Notes under the pieces: generated by a model
What the model saw: the letters and a program-made list of their open reading frames with translations, nothing else
Told to the model about the DNA's origin: nothing
Databases searched by the model: none
Made by a program: the position numbers and the translations under genes
Source: Nocardioidaceae bacterium
Lineage (GTDB): Bacteria; Actinomycetota; Actinomycetes; Propionibacteriales; Nocardioidaceae
DNA length: 39,011 nt
Direction of reading: 5' to 3'
Assembly: GCA_013361955.1 (NCBI GenBank)
Contig: JABFXA010000001.1
Coordinates: 1 to 39,011 of the forward strand
In this document: positions 1-7,941 of the stretch, in pieces
Layout: every line of letters begins with the position of its first letter
Numbering within the stretch: the stretch's first letter is position 1

Positions 1-35
1 CGCTGCACCTCGGTCGAGAACCGCGGACGCCCCAT
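1..35 (-). CDS. Possible 5' end of a minus-strand gene, cut by the window edge
   Basis: On the minus strand an ATG at 35 opens a frame reading MGRPRFSTEVQ that runs off the window. An in-frame TGA lies just upstream (51-53), so translation must begin at this ATG or at the GTG at 44. A weak GGGGTGG sequence precedes it. Only eleven codons are visible, so no family can be assigned; a basic MGRP start is seen in many unrelated proteins, including some transposases and DNA-binding proteins. The call rests only on the open frame. Confidence 0.3.
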   Translation of the reverse strand, partial: MGRPRFSTEVQ

Positions 36-90
36 CGAGACCACCCCGCATCAATCAGGGTGTTGCGAAAGCACCTTGAGCCCGCGGCCC

Positions 91-110
91 CCTCGCACCT
101 CGACCAGCGG
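91..110. repeat. Short copy of a dispersed GGTTGAGG-type repeat
   Basis: Bases 92-110 match 37068-37086 at 18 of 19 positions (CTCGCACCTCGACCAGCGG here, one A for G there). The two copies lie 37 kb apart, each just beyond or overlapping the end of a minus-strand gene. This looks like one arm of an interspersed palindromic repeat; the copy at 37044-37086 is more complete. Confidence 0.5.
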
Positions 111-114
111 GTGG

Positions 115-498
115 TCAGCCGGCGAGGACGGCCCGGGCGCTCTGCAGGTCGTCGGTCGCGAACACGACGCGGACCCCGCCGAAGGTGGTGTAGGCAAGGT
201 CGATGTTGACGTTGGCGTCGGCGAGGCGCCGGGCCAGCTCCCCCAGGGCGCCGGGCTCGTCGGCGACGCTGACCACGAACACCTCGCGCGCCTCGACCAC
301 GCCCATCGCGGCCTGGTCGAGGGCGTCGCGCAGAGCTTCGAGCCGGTCGTCGTCGACCAGGATGTGCACGACGCCCCGGCCCTCCCCCGTGAACGCCGCG
401 AAGCCGTCGAGGTTCACCCCCGCGGCGCCGGCGACCTCGCCGAGCCGGGCCAGCTCGCCCGGCCGGTCGTCGAGGATCACCGTCACGTCGTACGCCAT
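115..498 (-). CDS. Tandem ACT-domain protein
   Basis: The 127-residue protein is almost entirely two ACT domains. The first starts at the N-terminus (VILDDRPGELARLGEVAG) and the second near residue 70 (VSVADEPGALGELARRLAD). Both carry the D-x-PG-x-L turn where ACT domains normally bind amino acids or related small effectors. There is no catalytic domain, so it is probably a stand-alone sensor or regulatory partner rather than an enzyme. A GTG at 501 directly precedes the ATG at 498, so either could be the start. Neighbours give no pathway link. The fold is secure; the ligand is unknown. Confidence 0.85.
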   Translation of the reverse strand: MAYDVTVILDDRPGELARLGEVAGAAGVNLDGFAAFTGEGRGVVHILVDDDRLEALRDALDQAAMGVVEAREVFVVSVADEPGALGELARRLADANVNIDLAYTTFGGVRVVFATDDLQSARAVLAG

Positions 499-555
499 CA
501 CGACGAATGGTGCCGCACCGGAACGGCACCGTCGAGATCCCCCGAGCCGCCGTGC

Positions 556-732
556 TCAGTGCGCGACGGCCGGGCGGTGCCAGACCAGGCGCCAGGGGAT
601 CCGCCGACGGCGCGACGGACGGTCGGGGCGCAGGGTCCGGTGCAGGTGGTACTGCTCCGCGGCGGCGATATCGTCCGCGCGGGCGGTGCGGGCCAGGCTC
701 AGGGCGGTGGCCGGGTCGATGTAGGTGGTCAT
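556..732 (-). CDS. Small basic protein, 58 aa
   Basis: An ATG at 732 with a well-placed GGAGGG Shine-Dalgarno opens a 58-residue frame. The N-terminal half is helical in character (MTTYIDPATALSLARTARAD), followed by an AEQYHLHR segment, and the C-terminal half is strongly basic (PDRPSRRRRIPWRLVWHR). The family is not recognised with certainty. Short proteins with an N-terminal helix and an arginine-rich tail are common in actinobacteria and often uncharacterised. It diverges from the hydroquinone-reductase gene at 915. The start is chosen on the ribosome-binding site; a longer in-frame extension upstream has no such signal. The basic tail suggests nucleic-acid or membrane contact, but that is inference. 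Confidence 0.6.
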   Translation of the reverse strand: MTTYIDPATALSLARTARADDIAAAEQYHLHRTLRPDRPSRRRRIPWRLVWHRPAVAH

Positions 733-831
733 GGTGCCCTCCGGTGTGGTTGCTGTTGTCGGCACGTTCCACACTCGGCCTAAGCCGCCCCCGGGACATC
801 GGGAGAACTCCTTATCTTGTGCGACCCCGGT

Positions 832-881
832 CCCGGCTACCTCAGACGAGAGGTTTCGGACCCGGTCCAGGAGGTACCGGG
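832..881. other. Inverted repeat in the leader of the GST gene
   Basis: An arm at 832-843 (CCCGGCTACCTC) can pair with GAGGTACCGGG at 871-881, with one bulged C and a 27-base loop. It lies 33 bases upstream of the start at 915, after which come TTGACA and a GGGGAGG ribosome-binding site. It could be an operator, an attenuator hairpin or chance in GC-rich DNA. Confidence 0.35.
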
Positions 882-914
882 TGGTTGACACCTGAACCTT
901 TCTGGGGAGGTCGC

Positions 915-1916
915 ATGCCCGCGTACGTCGAGGACGAGTTCGACCGCGACACCGACTACATCTCCGACCGGGTCACCGCGGACGGCCGCGACGGCTGGCC
1001 GGTCGAGCCGGGGCGCTACCGCCTCGTGGTGGCCCGCGCCTGCCCCTGGGCCAACCGGGCGATCATCGTGCGCCGGTTGCTGGGGCTCGAGGATGCGATC
1101 GGGATGGGGGTCTGCGGACCCACGCACGACGCGCGCAGCTGGACCTTCGACCTCGACCCGGGCGGGCGCGACCCGGTGCTCGGCATCGAGCGGCTGCAGG
1201 AGGCGTACCTCGCCCGCTACCCGGACTACGACAAGGGCATCACCGTGCCGGCGCTGGTCGACGTGCCGTCCGGCAAGGTGGTCACCAACGACTTCCCGAC
1301 GATCACGCTGGACCTGTCGACGGAGTGGCGCGCGTACCACCGCCAGGGCGCCCCGGACCTGTACCCCGAGCCGCTGCGCGACGAGATCGACGAGGTCGCC
1401 GGGTGGGTCTACACCGACGTGAACAACGGCGTCTACCAGTGTGGGTTCGCCGGCCGGCAGTCGGCGTACGAGTGGGCGTTCCGGCGGCTGTTCGACGCCC
1501 TCGACCGGCTGGAGGAGCGGCTGTCGGGGCAGCGGTACCTGGTCGGCGACACGATCACCGAGGCCGACGTACGGCTGTTCACGACGCTGGCGCGGTTCGA
1601 CGCGGTCTACCACGGCCACTTCAAGTGCAACCGGAGCCTGCTGACGCAGATGCCGGCGCTGTGGGGCTACGCGCGCGACCTGTTCCAGACGCCCGGCTTC
1701 GGCGACACCGTCGACTTCGCGCACATCAAGCGGCACTACTACGTCGTGCATCGCGACATCAACCCGACCGGGATCGTGCCGGCAGGGCCCGACCTGTCCG
1801 GGTGGCTGACCCCCCACCACCGCGAGGAGCTCGGCGGCCGGCCCTTCGGCGACGGCACCCCGCCCCCCGCGCCGCGCGCGGACGAGGTGGTGCCCGAGGA
1901 GCACCGCGCGGCGTGA
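915..1916 (+). CDS. Glutathionyl-hydroquinone-reductase-like GST (ECM4/XenB family)
   Basis: This 333-aa protein has the N-terminal thioredoxin-like half of the Omega/Xi-class GSTs, with the catalytic cysteine in ACPWANR (Cys43), and a C-terminal all-helical half (YLVGDTITEADVRLFTTLARFD) typical of the family. Family members reductively remove a thiol from S-conjugated hydroquinones. Because actinobacteria use mycothiol rather than glutathione, the physiological substrate is probably a mycothionyl-hydroquinone; this is inference. ATG at 915 follows a GGGGAGG site. Quinone detoxification fits a genome region rich in aromatic catabolism, but the gene stands alone and ends 4 bases from the convergent DedA gene. 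Confidence 0.88.
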   Translation: MPAYVEDEFDRDTDYISDRVTADGRDGWPVEPGRYRLVVARACPWANRAIIVRRLLGLEDAIGMGVCGPTHDARSWTFDLDPGGRDPVLGIERLQEAYLARYPDYDKGITVPALVDVPSGKVVTNDFPTITLDLSTEWRAYHRQGAPDLYPEPLRDEIDEVAGWVYTDVNNGVYQCGFAGRQSAYEWAFRRLFDALDRLEERLSGQRYLVGDTITEADVRLFTTLARFDAVYHGHFKCNRSLLTQMPALWGYARDLFQTPGFGDTVDFAHIKRHYYVVHRDINPTGIVPAGPDLSGWLTPHHREELGGRPFGDGTPPPAPRADEVVPEEHRAA

Positions 1917-1920
1917 GCGG

Positions 1921-2577
1921 CTAGGCGTGCGCCTTGTCGTCCTCCGCGCACGGCTCCGGTACGTCGGGCGGCTCGGCCTCCCGCGCGTGCCGCCGGCGCG
2001 CCCGCCAGGCGACGAGCGCGACCACGACCATCGCCAGCGCGGCCACGGCGCCGGCCCGCCCGACGTACGACGCGACCTTCTCGTAGGAGCTGCCGGCGAG
2101 GTAGCCGGCCACCACGCAGCCGACGCCCCACAGCAGGCCGCCGAGGGCGTTCCAGGCCAGGAACCGGCGGTAGCGCATCCCGCTGAGGCCGGCCAGGCCC
2201 GGCGTGACGGCCCGCAGGAAGGCGGTGAACCGCCCGACCAGCACGGCCGAGCCGCCGCGACCGTCGAGGAAGGCGCGGGCGTTCGCGACCCGGCCTCGGT
2301 GCCGGCGGAACAACCGCCAGCCGAGCATCCGCGGCCCGAACCGGCGGCCGACCTCGTAGCCCACCGAGTCACCGGCGATCGCGCAGGCCACCACGACGGC
2401 GGCGAGCAGCGCCAGCGACAGCCGCCCCGTCGAGGCCAGGAACCCGCCGAGCAGCACCGCCGTCTCGCCGGGCAGCACGAAGCCGACGAACAGCGCGGCC
2501 TCGCCGAACACCAGCGCACCGACCACCGGCAGCACCACGCCCGCAGGCAGGTGCAGCAGCGCGTGCAGCAGCGACAT
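1921..2577 (-). CDS. DedA-family membrane protein
   Basis: This is a 218-aa polytopic membrane protein of the DedA/SNARE-associated family. It shows the conserved FVLPGETAVLLGGFLA loop near the N-terminus, the G-R-x3-FLRAVTPGLAGLSGM segment in the middle and a C-terminal hydrophobic helix followed by a basic and then acidic cytoplasmic tail. DedA proteins are linked to lipid (undecaprenyl or phosphatidyl) scrambling and membrane homeostasis. The ATG at 2577 is preferred because GAGGA lies about eight bases upstream; longer in-frame starts at 2615 and 2658 would add a non-hydrophobic extension. It is divergent from the dienelactone hydrolase at 2645. Confidence 0.88.
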   Translation of the reverse strand: MSLLHALLHLPAGVVLPVVGALVFGEAALFVGFVLPGETAVLLGGFLASTGRLSLALLAAVVVACAIAGDSVGYEVGRRFGPRMLGWRLFRRHRGRVANARAFLDGRGGSAVLVGRFTAFLRAVTPGLAGLSGMRYRRFLAWNALGGLLWGVGCVVAGYLAGSSYEKVASYVGRAGAVAALAMVVVALVAWRARRRHAREAEPPDVPEPCAEDDKAHA

Positions 2578-2644
2578 CACATCCTCGACGGTAGGCAGAA
2601 GGCCTGAACGCAGCATGAACGGCGGCCGTGGCAGACTCCGCGGC

Positions 2645-3400
2645 ATGACCTTGCACACGTCAACCGTCGAGATCCAGACCCGCGACGGTGCCGTCGACGG
2701 GTTCGTCGCCGCGCCGGACGACGGAGCCGAGCACGCGGGTGTGCTGTTCTACATGGACGCCTTCGGCGTCCGGCCGCGCCTGGAGGAGATGGCCGGGCGG
2801 ATCGCCGAGCAGGGGTACGTCGTGCTGGTGCCCAACGTCTTCTACCGCAGCCGTCCCGCCCCGGTCGTGGACACCTCCGACCTGATGGACCCGCAGGCGC
2901 GGGCCGGCAAGTTCGGCGTGCTCCGGCCGATGATGGCCGAGCTCACCCCGGAGCGGGCGATGAGCGACGCCGACGCCTACCTCGAGTTCCTCGCCGCGCA
3001 CCCGGGGGCCGCGCAGCGCCCCATCGGCGTGACCGGCTACTGCATGGGCGGCGCGCTGGCGCTGCGCACCGCGGCGCACCGGCCGGAGGACGTGGCCGCG
3101 GCCGCCGCGTTCCACCCCGCGCGGCTGGCCACCGACGCCGAGGACAGCCCGCACCTGCTGGCCCGGCGGATCAAGGCCGAGGTGTACGTCGGCAGCGCCG
3201 ACCGCGACCAGGGCATGCCGCCGGAGCAGCAGCAGCGGCTCGACGAGGCGCTGACGGCGGCCGGCGTACGCCACACCTGCGAGCAGTACGACGGCGCCAC
3301 CCACGGCTTCACGATGAGCGACACCGCGGTCTACGACGAGGCCGCCACCGAGCGGCACTGGGACGCGCTGCTCGGCCTGTTCGCCCGCAACCTGGGTTGA
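2645..3400 (+). CDS. Dienelactone hydrolase family protein
   Basis: This 251-aa alpha/beta hydrolase has the dienelactone-hydrolase nucleophile elbow GYCMGG with Cys133, an acid in GSADRD (Asp186) and histidine in ATHGF (His220), forming the Cys-Asp-His triad of the family. Classical members hydrolyse dienelactones in chloroaromatic breakdown, but many actinobacterial paralogues have unknown esters as substrates. It ends one base from the convergent pobA gene, next to the protocatechuate genes, so a catabolic role is plausible but not shown. Start ATG at 2645; the -35/-10 region would overlap the 5' end of the dedA frame. Confidence 0.85.
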   Translation: MTLHTSTVEIQTRDGAVDGFVAAPDDGAEHAGVLFYMDAFGVRPRLEEMAGRIAEQGYVVLVPNVFYRSRPAPVVDTSDLMDPQARAGKFGVLRPMMAELTPERAMSDADAYLEFLAAHPGAAQRPIGVTGYCMGGALALRTAAHRPEDVAAAAAFHPARLATDAEDSPHLLARRIKAEVYVGSADRDQGMPPEQQQRLDEALTAAGVRHTCEQYDGATHGFTMSDTAVYDEAATERHWDALLGLFARNLG

Positions 3401-3401
3401 G

Positions 3402-4589
3402 TCAGAAGCCGATCGGCAGGCCGGCGTAGTTCTCCGCGAGCCCGGCGGCCGCGGCCTCCGACGTGGTCACCCAGCGCAGCTGGGAGAGCTGCAGCTGCTC
3501 GTCGAACGGGTCTCCGGTGGTGTGCAGCATCGACGTCATCCACCAGGAGAAGTGCGTGCACCGCCAGACCCGGCGCAGCGCGTCGTCGGAGTAGGACTCG
3601 GCGAGCCCGGGGGACCCGTCGACCAGCCACGCGGTGAGGGCGCGGGCGAGCAGGCAGACGTCGGCGATCGCGAGGTTCAGGCCCTTGGCCCCGGCGGGCG
3701 GCACGATGTGCGCGGCGTCGCCGGCCAGGAACAGCCGGCCGTGCCGCATCGGGGTGGCCACGAAGGACCGCATCGGCAGCACGCTCTTCTCGGTGATCGG
3801 GCCGGACTGCAGCGTCCAGCCGTCCTCGCCGTGCCCGAGCCGGGTGGCCAGCGCCTCCCAGACCCGGTCGTCGGGCCACTGCGCGAGGTCCTCGTCGGGA
3901 CGCACCTGGAGGTACAGCCGGGAGACCGTCGCCGAGCGCATCGAGTGCAGCGCGAACCCGTCGGGGTGCCAGGAGTAGATCAGCTCGTCGGTGGACGGCG
4001 CCACGTCGGCGAGCACGCCGAGCCAGGCGTAGGGATAGGTGCGCTCCCAGGTCCGGCGCACGTCGTCGGGAAGGGCGCCTCGCGACGGGCCGTGGAACCC
4101 GTCGCAGCCGGCGACCGCCTCCGCCTCCACCCGCCGGGGCGTGCCGTCGGCGTCGGTGAAGCTGACCGCCGGCCGGTCGGTGTCGACGTCGTGCAGGGTG
4201 ACGTCGGCGACCTCGTAGTACGACTGCTGGCCGGCGCGCTCGCGGGCCGCCATCAGGTCCTTGGTCACCTCGGTCTGGCCGTAGATCCACACCGAGCGGC
4301 CGACGTGGTCGACGAAGTCGAGGTGGTGCTTCTCCCCCGGCCAGTGCAGGTAGATGCCGCGGTGCTCGTCGCCCTCGGCGTGGATCCGGTCGCCCAGGCC
4401 GACCTCGGTGAGCAGGTCGACCGACGACGACTCCAGCACGCCGGCGCGGATCCGGCCGAGTACGTAGTCCGGCGAGCGGTTCTCCAGGAGCACCGTGTCG
4501 ATGCCGGCACGGTCGAGCAGGTGGGTGAGCAGCAGCCCGGCGGGGCCGGCTCCGACGACCACCACGCGGGTCCGGATGGGCTGGTTCAT
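3402..4589 (-). CDS. pobA: 4-hydroxybenzoate 3-monooxygenase
   Basis: This 395-aa flavoprotein hydroxylates 4-hydroxybenzoate to protocatechuate using FAD and NAD(P)H. It shows the FAD-binding GAGPAG at 13-18, the RIRAGVLE segment characteristic of PobA, the DG motif (AGCDGFHGPSR), and the GD motif (FLAGDAAHIVPPAGAKGLNLAI). Its length matches PobA (about 390-400 aa). The ATG overlaps the stop of the IclR regulator by four bases, so regulator and enzyme are co-transcribed. The product feeds directly into the divergent pca operon. Confidence 0.95.
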   Translation of the reverse strand: MNQPIRTRVVVVGAGPAGLLLTHLLDRAGIDTVLLENRSPDYVLGRIRAGVLESSSVDLLTEVGLGDRIHAEGDEHRGIYLHWPGEKHHLDFVDHVGRSVWIYGQTEVTKDLMAARERAGQQSYYEVADVTLHDVDTDRPAVSFTDADGTPRRVEAEAVAGCDGFHGPSRGALPDDVRRTWERTYPYAWLGVLADVAPSTDELIYSWHPDGFALHSMRSATVSRLYLQVRPDEDLAQWPDDRVWEALATRLGHGEDGWTLQSGPITEKSVLPMRSFVATPMRHGRLFLAGDAAHIVPPAGAKGLNLAIADVCLLARALTAWLVDGSPGLAESYSDDALRRVWRCTHFSWWMTSMLHTTGDPFDEQLQLSQLRWVTTSEAAAAGLAENYAGLPIGF

Positions 4590-5359
4590 TGCGTCCTCGA
4601 CAGGTCGGTCTCGATGTCGGACACCGCGCGCAGCAGCGGCGGCAGGAACTCCTTGCGGGCCCGGTCGCGGGTGACCCGGCTGATGTGCGAGGAGACGTTC
4701 ACGGCGGCGACCACCCGGCCGTGCCGGTTGCGCACCGGTGCGGCCAGCGAGCGCAGGCCGTGCTCGAGCTCCTGGTCCACCAGCGCGTAGCCCTGCTCCC
4801 GCGCCTCGGTCACCTTCGCGCGCAGCTCGTCGCGGCTGCGCACCGTGTGCGGCGTGATCGCCTCGAGGTCGATGCGGTCCAGCCGGGACTCCAGGTCGCC
4901 CTCGTCGAGGCCGGCGAGCAGCACCCGCCCCATCGACGTGGCGTACGCCGGGAACCGGGTGCCCACGTTGATCGCCACCGTCATGATCCGCGAGGTGGGC
5001 ACCCGGGCGACGTACACGATGTCGTCGCCGTCGAGCACCGACATCGACGAGGACTCCTGCACCTCGCGCACCAGCCGCTCGAGGTGCGGCTCGGCGATGC
5101 CGGGCAGGGAGAGGCTGGAGAGGTACGCGTAGCCGAGGCCGAGCACCTTGGGGGTGAGCCGGAACAGCTTGCCGTCCTGCCGGACGTAGCCGAGGTCGGT
5201 CAGGGTGAGCAGGAAGCGGCGAGCCGCGGCCCGGGTGAGCCCGGCCGCGCGGGCGACGTCACTGAGGGTGAGCGACTGCGCGTCGGGGCCGAAGGCGGTG
5301 ATCACGCTGAGGCCGCGCTCGAGCGACTGCACGAAGTGCGGCTCGCGGGGCTCGCTCAC
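4586..5359 (-). CDS. IclR-family regulator of the pob/pca genes (PcaR/PobR type)
   Basis: This 257-aa regulator has an N-terminal winged helix-turn-helix (about 10-70, LTLSDVARAAGLTRAAARRF) and a C-terminal IclR effector domain. The phrase FVQSLERGLSVITAF is typical of the PcaR/PcaU/PobR subfamily, whose members respond to protocatechuate, beta-ketoadipate or 4-hydroxybenzoate. The GTG at 5359 follows an excellent GGAGG; no better ATG exists. It is the first gene of a two-gene unit with pobA and diverges from pcaF, with candidate operator half-sites between them at 5405-5440. Whether it activates, represses or both cannot be read from sequence. Confidence 0.92.
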   Translation of the reverse strand: MSEPREPHFVQSLERGLSVITAFGPDAQSLTLSDVARAAGLTRAAARRFLLTLTDLGYVRQDGKLFRLTPKVLGLGYAYLSSLSLPGIAEPHLERLVREVQESSSMSVLDGDDIVYVARVPTSRIMTVAINVGTRFPAYATSMGRVLLAGLDEGDLESRLDRIDLEAITPHTVRSRDELRAKVTEAREQGYALVDQELEHGLRSLAAPVRNRHGRVVAAVNVSSHISRVTRDRARKEFLPPLLRAVSDIETDLSRTQ

Positions 5360-5375
5360 CGAGACCTCCGTAACG

Positions 5376-5405
5376 TTGACCGACGTGACGGTGCTTCCGT
5401 AGATT
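5376..5405 (+). promoter_or_regulatory. Candidate promoter of the pcaFHGBDC operon
   Basis: TTGACC (5376-5381) and TAGATT (5400-5405) are spaced by 18 bases and point toward pcaF. The downstream TGTTCG half-sites then lie at and after the -10 element. This is a pattern match only. Confidence 0.4.
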
Positions 5406-5440
5406 GTTCGGCATCGTAACGCATGTTCGCTAGACGAACA
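5405..5440. promoter_or_regulatory. Candidate IclR operator: three TGTTCG half-sites
   Basis: TGTTCG occurs at 5405-5410 and 5424-5429, and its inverse CGAACA at 5435-5440. The last two form a perfect palindrome with a 5-base spacer, and the first is a direct repeat 19 bases upstream. Two inverted half-sites plus one direct half-site is the architecture known for PcaU/PobR operators, and those sites also contain a GTTCG core. It sits between the IclR-pobA unit and pcaF, where such an operator is expected. Confidence 0.7.
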
Positions 5441-5465
5441 CACCTCGGAGAAGGGGAGGCACGCG

Positions 5466-6650
5466 GTGCAGGGTCGTGAGGTGTACGTCGTCGACGCCGT
5501 GCGCACGCCGGTCGGCAGGCACGGCGGCGCGCTGGCCCGGGTCCGCCCGGACGACCTCGGGGCGGTGGTGATCAAGGCGCTCCTCGAGCGCAGCCCGGCG
5601 CTGGACCCGGCCCGCATCGGGGAGGTGTACTTCGGGGCCGCGAACCAGTCCGGCGAGGACAACCGCAACGTCGCGCGGATGGCGGCGCTGCTCGCCGGGC
5701 TGCCGACGTCGGTGCCCGCGGCGACCACGAACCGGCTCTGCGCCTCCGGGCTCGACGCGGTCGTCAACGCGGCCCGCGCGATCGCGGTCGGCGACGCCTC
5801 GGTGATGCTCGCCGGCGGGGTCGAGTCGATGAGCCGGGCGCCGTGGGTGCTGCCCAAGCCGGACCGGCCGTTCCCCGCGGGCAACAGCAGCATGTACTCC
5901 ACGACGCTCGGCTGGCGGATGGTCAACCCCGCGATGCCGTCGGAGTGGACGGTCAGCCTGGGCGAGGCCACCGAGCTGCTCGGCGACAAGTACGGCATCA
6001 GCCGCGAGGCCGCCGACGCGTTCGCCGTACGGTCGCAGAGCCGGGCGGCGCGGGCCTGGTCCGCGGGCGCGTACGACGCCGCGGTCGTGCAGGTGCCCGA
6101 GGCGGAGCTGGCCCGCGACGAGGGCATCCGCGACGGGGTGAGCCTGGAGTCGCTGGGGAAGCTGAAGCCGTCGTTCCGCGGCGACGGGACCGTGACCGCC
6201 GGCAACGCCTCGCAGCTCTCCGACGGCGCCGCGGCGCTGCTGCTCGCCGACGAGCAGGGCGTGGCGGAGCTCGGCGCGGAGCCGCTGGCCCGGATCGTCT
6301 CCACCGGTGTCGACGGGGTGGAGCCGCAGTTCTTCGGGATCGGCCCGGTGCGGGCGGTCCGCCGCGCGCTCGAGAAGGCCGGTCGCGGGTTCGGCGAGGT
6401 GACCACGATGGAGCTCAACGAGGCGTTCGCGGCCCAGTCGCTGGCGTGCCTGTCCGAGTGGCCGGAGCTCGACCACGAGCTGGTGAACCCGCACGGCGGG
6501 GCGATCGCGATCGGGCACCCGCTGGGGTGCTCCGGCGCGCGGCTCGCCGGCGCGGTCGCGCACGAGCTCGCGGCGGCCGGCTCCGGGCTGGGCGTGGCGA
6601 CGCTGTGCATCGGCGTCGGACAGGGACAGGCACTGGTGATGGAACGATGA
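5466..6650 (+). CDS. pcaF: Beta-ketoadipyl-CoA thiolase
   Basis: This 394-aa thiolase cleaves 3-oxoadipyl-CoA to succinyl-CoA and acetyl-CoA, the last step shared by the protocatechuate route and the lower box route. The acyl-accepting cysteine is Cys92 in NRLCASGLDA, and the catalytic His351 (GHPLGCSGAR) and Cys381 (LCIGVGQG) are present. GTG start at 5466 with GGGGAGG upstream. It is the first gene of the pca operon and overlaps pcaH by ATGA. The placement inside pca genes favours PcaF over a general acetyl-CoA acetyltransferase. The CoA-transferase genes pcaIJ that normally precede it are absent here. Confidence 0.92.
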   Translation: MQGREVYVVDAVRTPVGRHGGALARVRPDDLGAVVIKALLERSPALDPARIGEVYFGAANQSGEDNRNVARMAALLAGLPTSVPAATTNRLCASGLDAVVNAARAIAVGDASVMLAGGVESMSRAPWVLPKPDRPFPAGNSSMYSTTLGWRMVNPAMPSEWTVSLGEATELLGDKYGISREAADAFAVRSQSRAARAWSAGAYDAAVVQVPEAELARDEGIRDGVSLESLGKLKPSFRGDGTVTAGNASQLSDGAAALLLADEQGVAELGAEPLARIVSTGVDGVEPQFFGIGPVRAVRRALEKAGRGFGEVTTMELNEAFAAQSLACLSEWPELDHELVNPHGGAIAIGHPLGCSGARLAGAVAHELAAAGSGLGVATLCIGVGQGQALVMER

Positions 6651-7348
6651 GCTCTTTCGACGACGGCGTCCGCAAGGACGACCTCGACCCGCCGTACCTC
6701 TTCGCGGACTACGCGTCCACGGTGCTGCGCTCCCCGGGCAAGGCGCTGCTGGTGCCGCCGCCGGGGCTCACCGAGCTGACCGGCCCGGCCTTCGGCAACG
6801 GCGACGTGCGCGACACCGACGCCGACCTCACCGTGCACGGCAGCGGCGAGGCGATCGGCGAGCGGATCATCGTGCACGGCACGGTCACCGACAGCCTGGG
6901 CAAGCCGGTGCGGAGCTCGCTCGTCGAGGTGTGGCAGGCCAACGCCGCAGGTCGCTACGTGCACGCGCTCGACCAGCACCCCGCGCCGCTCGACCCGAAC
7001 TTCGTCGGCGCCGGGCGCTGCCTGACAGACGACGAGGGCCGCTTCCGGTTCACCACGATCAAGCCCGGGCCGTACCCGTGGAAGAACCACACCAACGCCT
7101 GGCGGCCGGCGCACATCCACTTCTCGCTGTTCGGCCGGGCGTTCACGCAGCGGCTGGTGACCCAGATGTACTTCCCCGGCGACCCGCTGTTCTACCAGGA
7201 CCCGATCTTCAACGGGGTCCGCGACGAGCGCGCCCGCAAGCGGATGATCTCGTCGTACGACCACGGCACGACCTCCCCGGAGTGGGCGACCGGCTACCGC
7301 TTCGACATCGTGCTCGGCGGCGCCGAGGCGACCCCCCTGGAGCACTGA
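6647..7348 (+). CDS. pcaH: Protocatechuate 3,4-dioxygenase beta subunit
   Basis: This 233-aa intradiol dioxygenase subunit carries the iron site. The tyrosine and histidine ligands are visible in AGRYVH, PGPYPW and the H-x-H of WRPAHIHFSLFG. With PcaG it opens protocatechuate between the two hydroxyl carbons to give beta-carboxy-cis,cis-muconate. The N-terminal PPYLFADYASTVLRSP segment is typical of PcaH. It overlaps pcaF by four bases at the start and pcaG by one base at the end (TGATG), consistent with coupled synthesis of the two subunits. Confidence 0.95.
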   Translation: MSSFDDGVRKDDLDPPYLFADYASTVLRSPGKALLVPPPGLTELTGPAFGNGDVRDTDADLTVHGSGEAIGERIIVHGTVTDSLGKPVRSSLVEVWQANAAGRYVHALDQHPAPLDPNFVGAGRCLTDDEGRFRFTTIKPGPYPWKNHTNAWRPAHIHFSLFGRAFTQRLVTQMYFPGDPLFYQDPIFNGVRDERARKRMISSYDHGTTSPEWATGYRFDIVLGGAEATPLEH

Positions 7349-7941
7349 TGACCGAGTACACCTACGACGTCACCGACGTCGCCGCGTCCGCGGGACCGAC
7401 GCCGTCGCAGACCGTCGGCCCGTTCTTCCACATGGCCCTGCCGTACGACGCGGGGCCGGCTGTCGTGGGGCCGGAGCGGCCGGGGGCGCTGACCCTGCAC
7501 GGCTACGTGTACGACGGTGAGGGCGCCGGCGTGCCCGACGCACTGGTGGAGGTGTGGCAGGCCGACGAGGAGGGCGCCTTCTGCGGCACGCCCGGCGTCT
7601 ACGAGGAGCCCGACGCGACCGGTTTCCGCGGCTTCGGCCGCTCGGCGACCGACGAGCACGGCCACTACGCGTTCACCACCGTCCGGCCCGGGGCGGTGCC
7701 GACCACCGACGGCGCGGCGCAGGCGCCGCACCTGGCGATGTCGGTGTTCGCGCGCGGGATGCTGCGCCGGGTCGTGACCCGGGTGTACTTCGCGCCCGAC
7801 GACGCCGACCCGCTGCTCGCGGCTGTCGACGAGGACCGCCGGGCAACGCTGCTCGCGACCCGGGACGAGGGTGGCTACCGTTTCGACGTGCGGCTCCAGG
7901 GTCCCGACGAGACAGTCTTCCTCGATGTCTTCGCCCGCTGA
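7348..7941 (+). CDS. pcaG: Protocatechuate 3,4-dioxygenase alpha subunit
   Basis: This 197-aa protein is the non-catalytic partner of PcaH. It has the PcaG signature TPSQTVGPFFH near the N-terminus, the intradiol fold segment LVEVWQAD, and ends in DETVFLDVF, as alpha subunits do. It lacks the full set of tyrosine and histidine iron ligands seen in PcaH. Its start lies within the pcaH stop and its 3' end overlaps pcaB by 17 bases. Confidence 0.94.
   Translation: MTEYTYDVTDVAASAGPTPSQTVGPFFHMALPYDAGPAVVGPERPGALTLHGYVYDGEGAGVPDALVEVWQADEEGAFCGTPGVYEEPDATGFRGFGRSATDEHGHYAFTTVRPGAVPTTDGAAQAPHLAMSVFARGMLRRVVTRVYFAPDDADPLLAAVDEDRRATLLATRDEGGYRFDVRLQGPDETVFLDVFAR

Noticed and set aside
507-914. An N-terminal extension of the GST
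   Set aside because: The upstream residues are low-complexity Arg/Pro/Gly, and the ATG at 915 has GGGGAGG.
4586-7345. A 919-residue minus-strand open frame extending the IclR gene
   Set aside because: Only the last 257 residues are IclR-like. The upstream part is antisense to pcaF and pcaH; the GTG at 5359 has an excellent ribosome-binding site.
5843-7348. A 501-residue extension upstream of pcaH
   Set aside because: Sequence before the ATG at 6647 is a shifted-frame reading of pcaF; homology to PcaH begins at the ATG.
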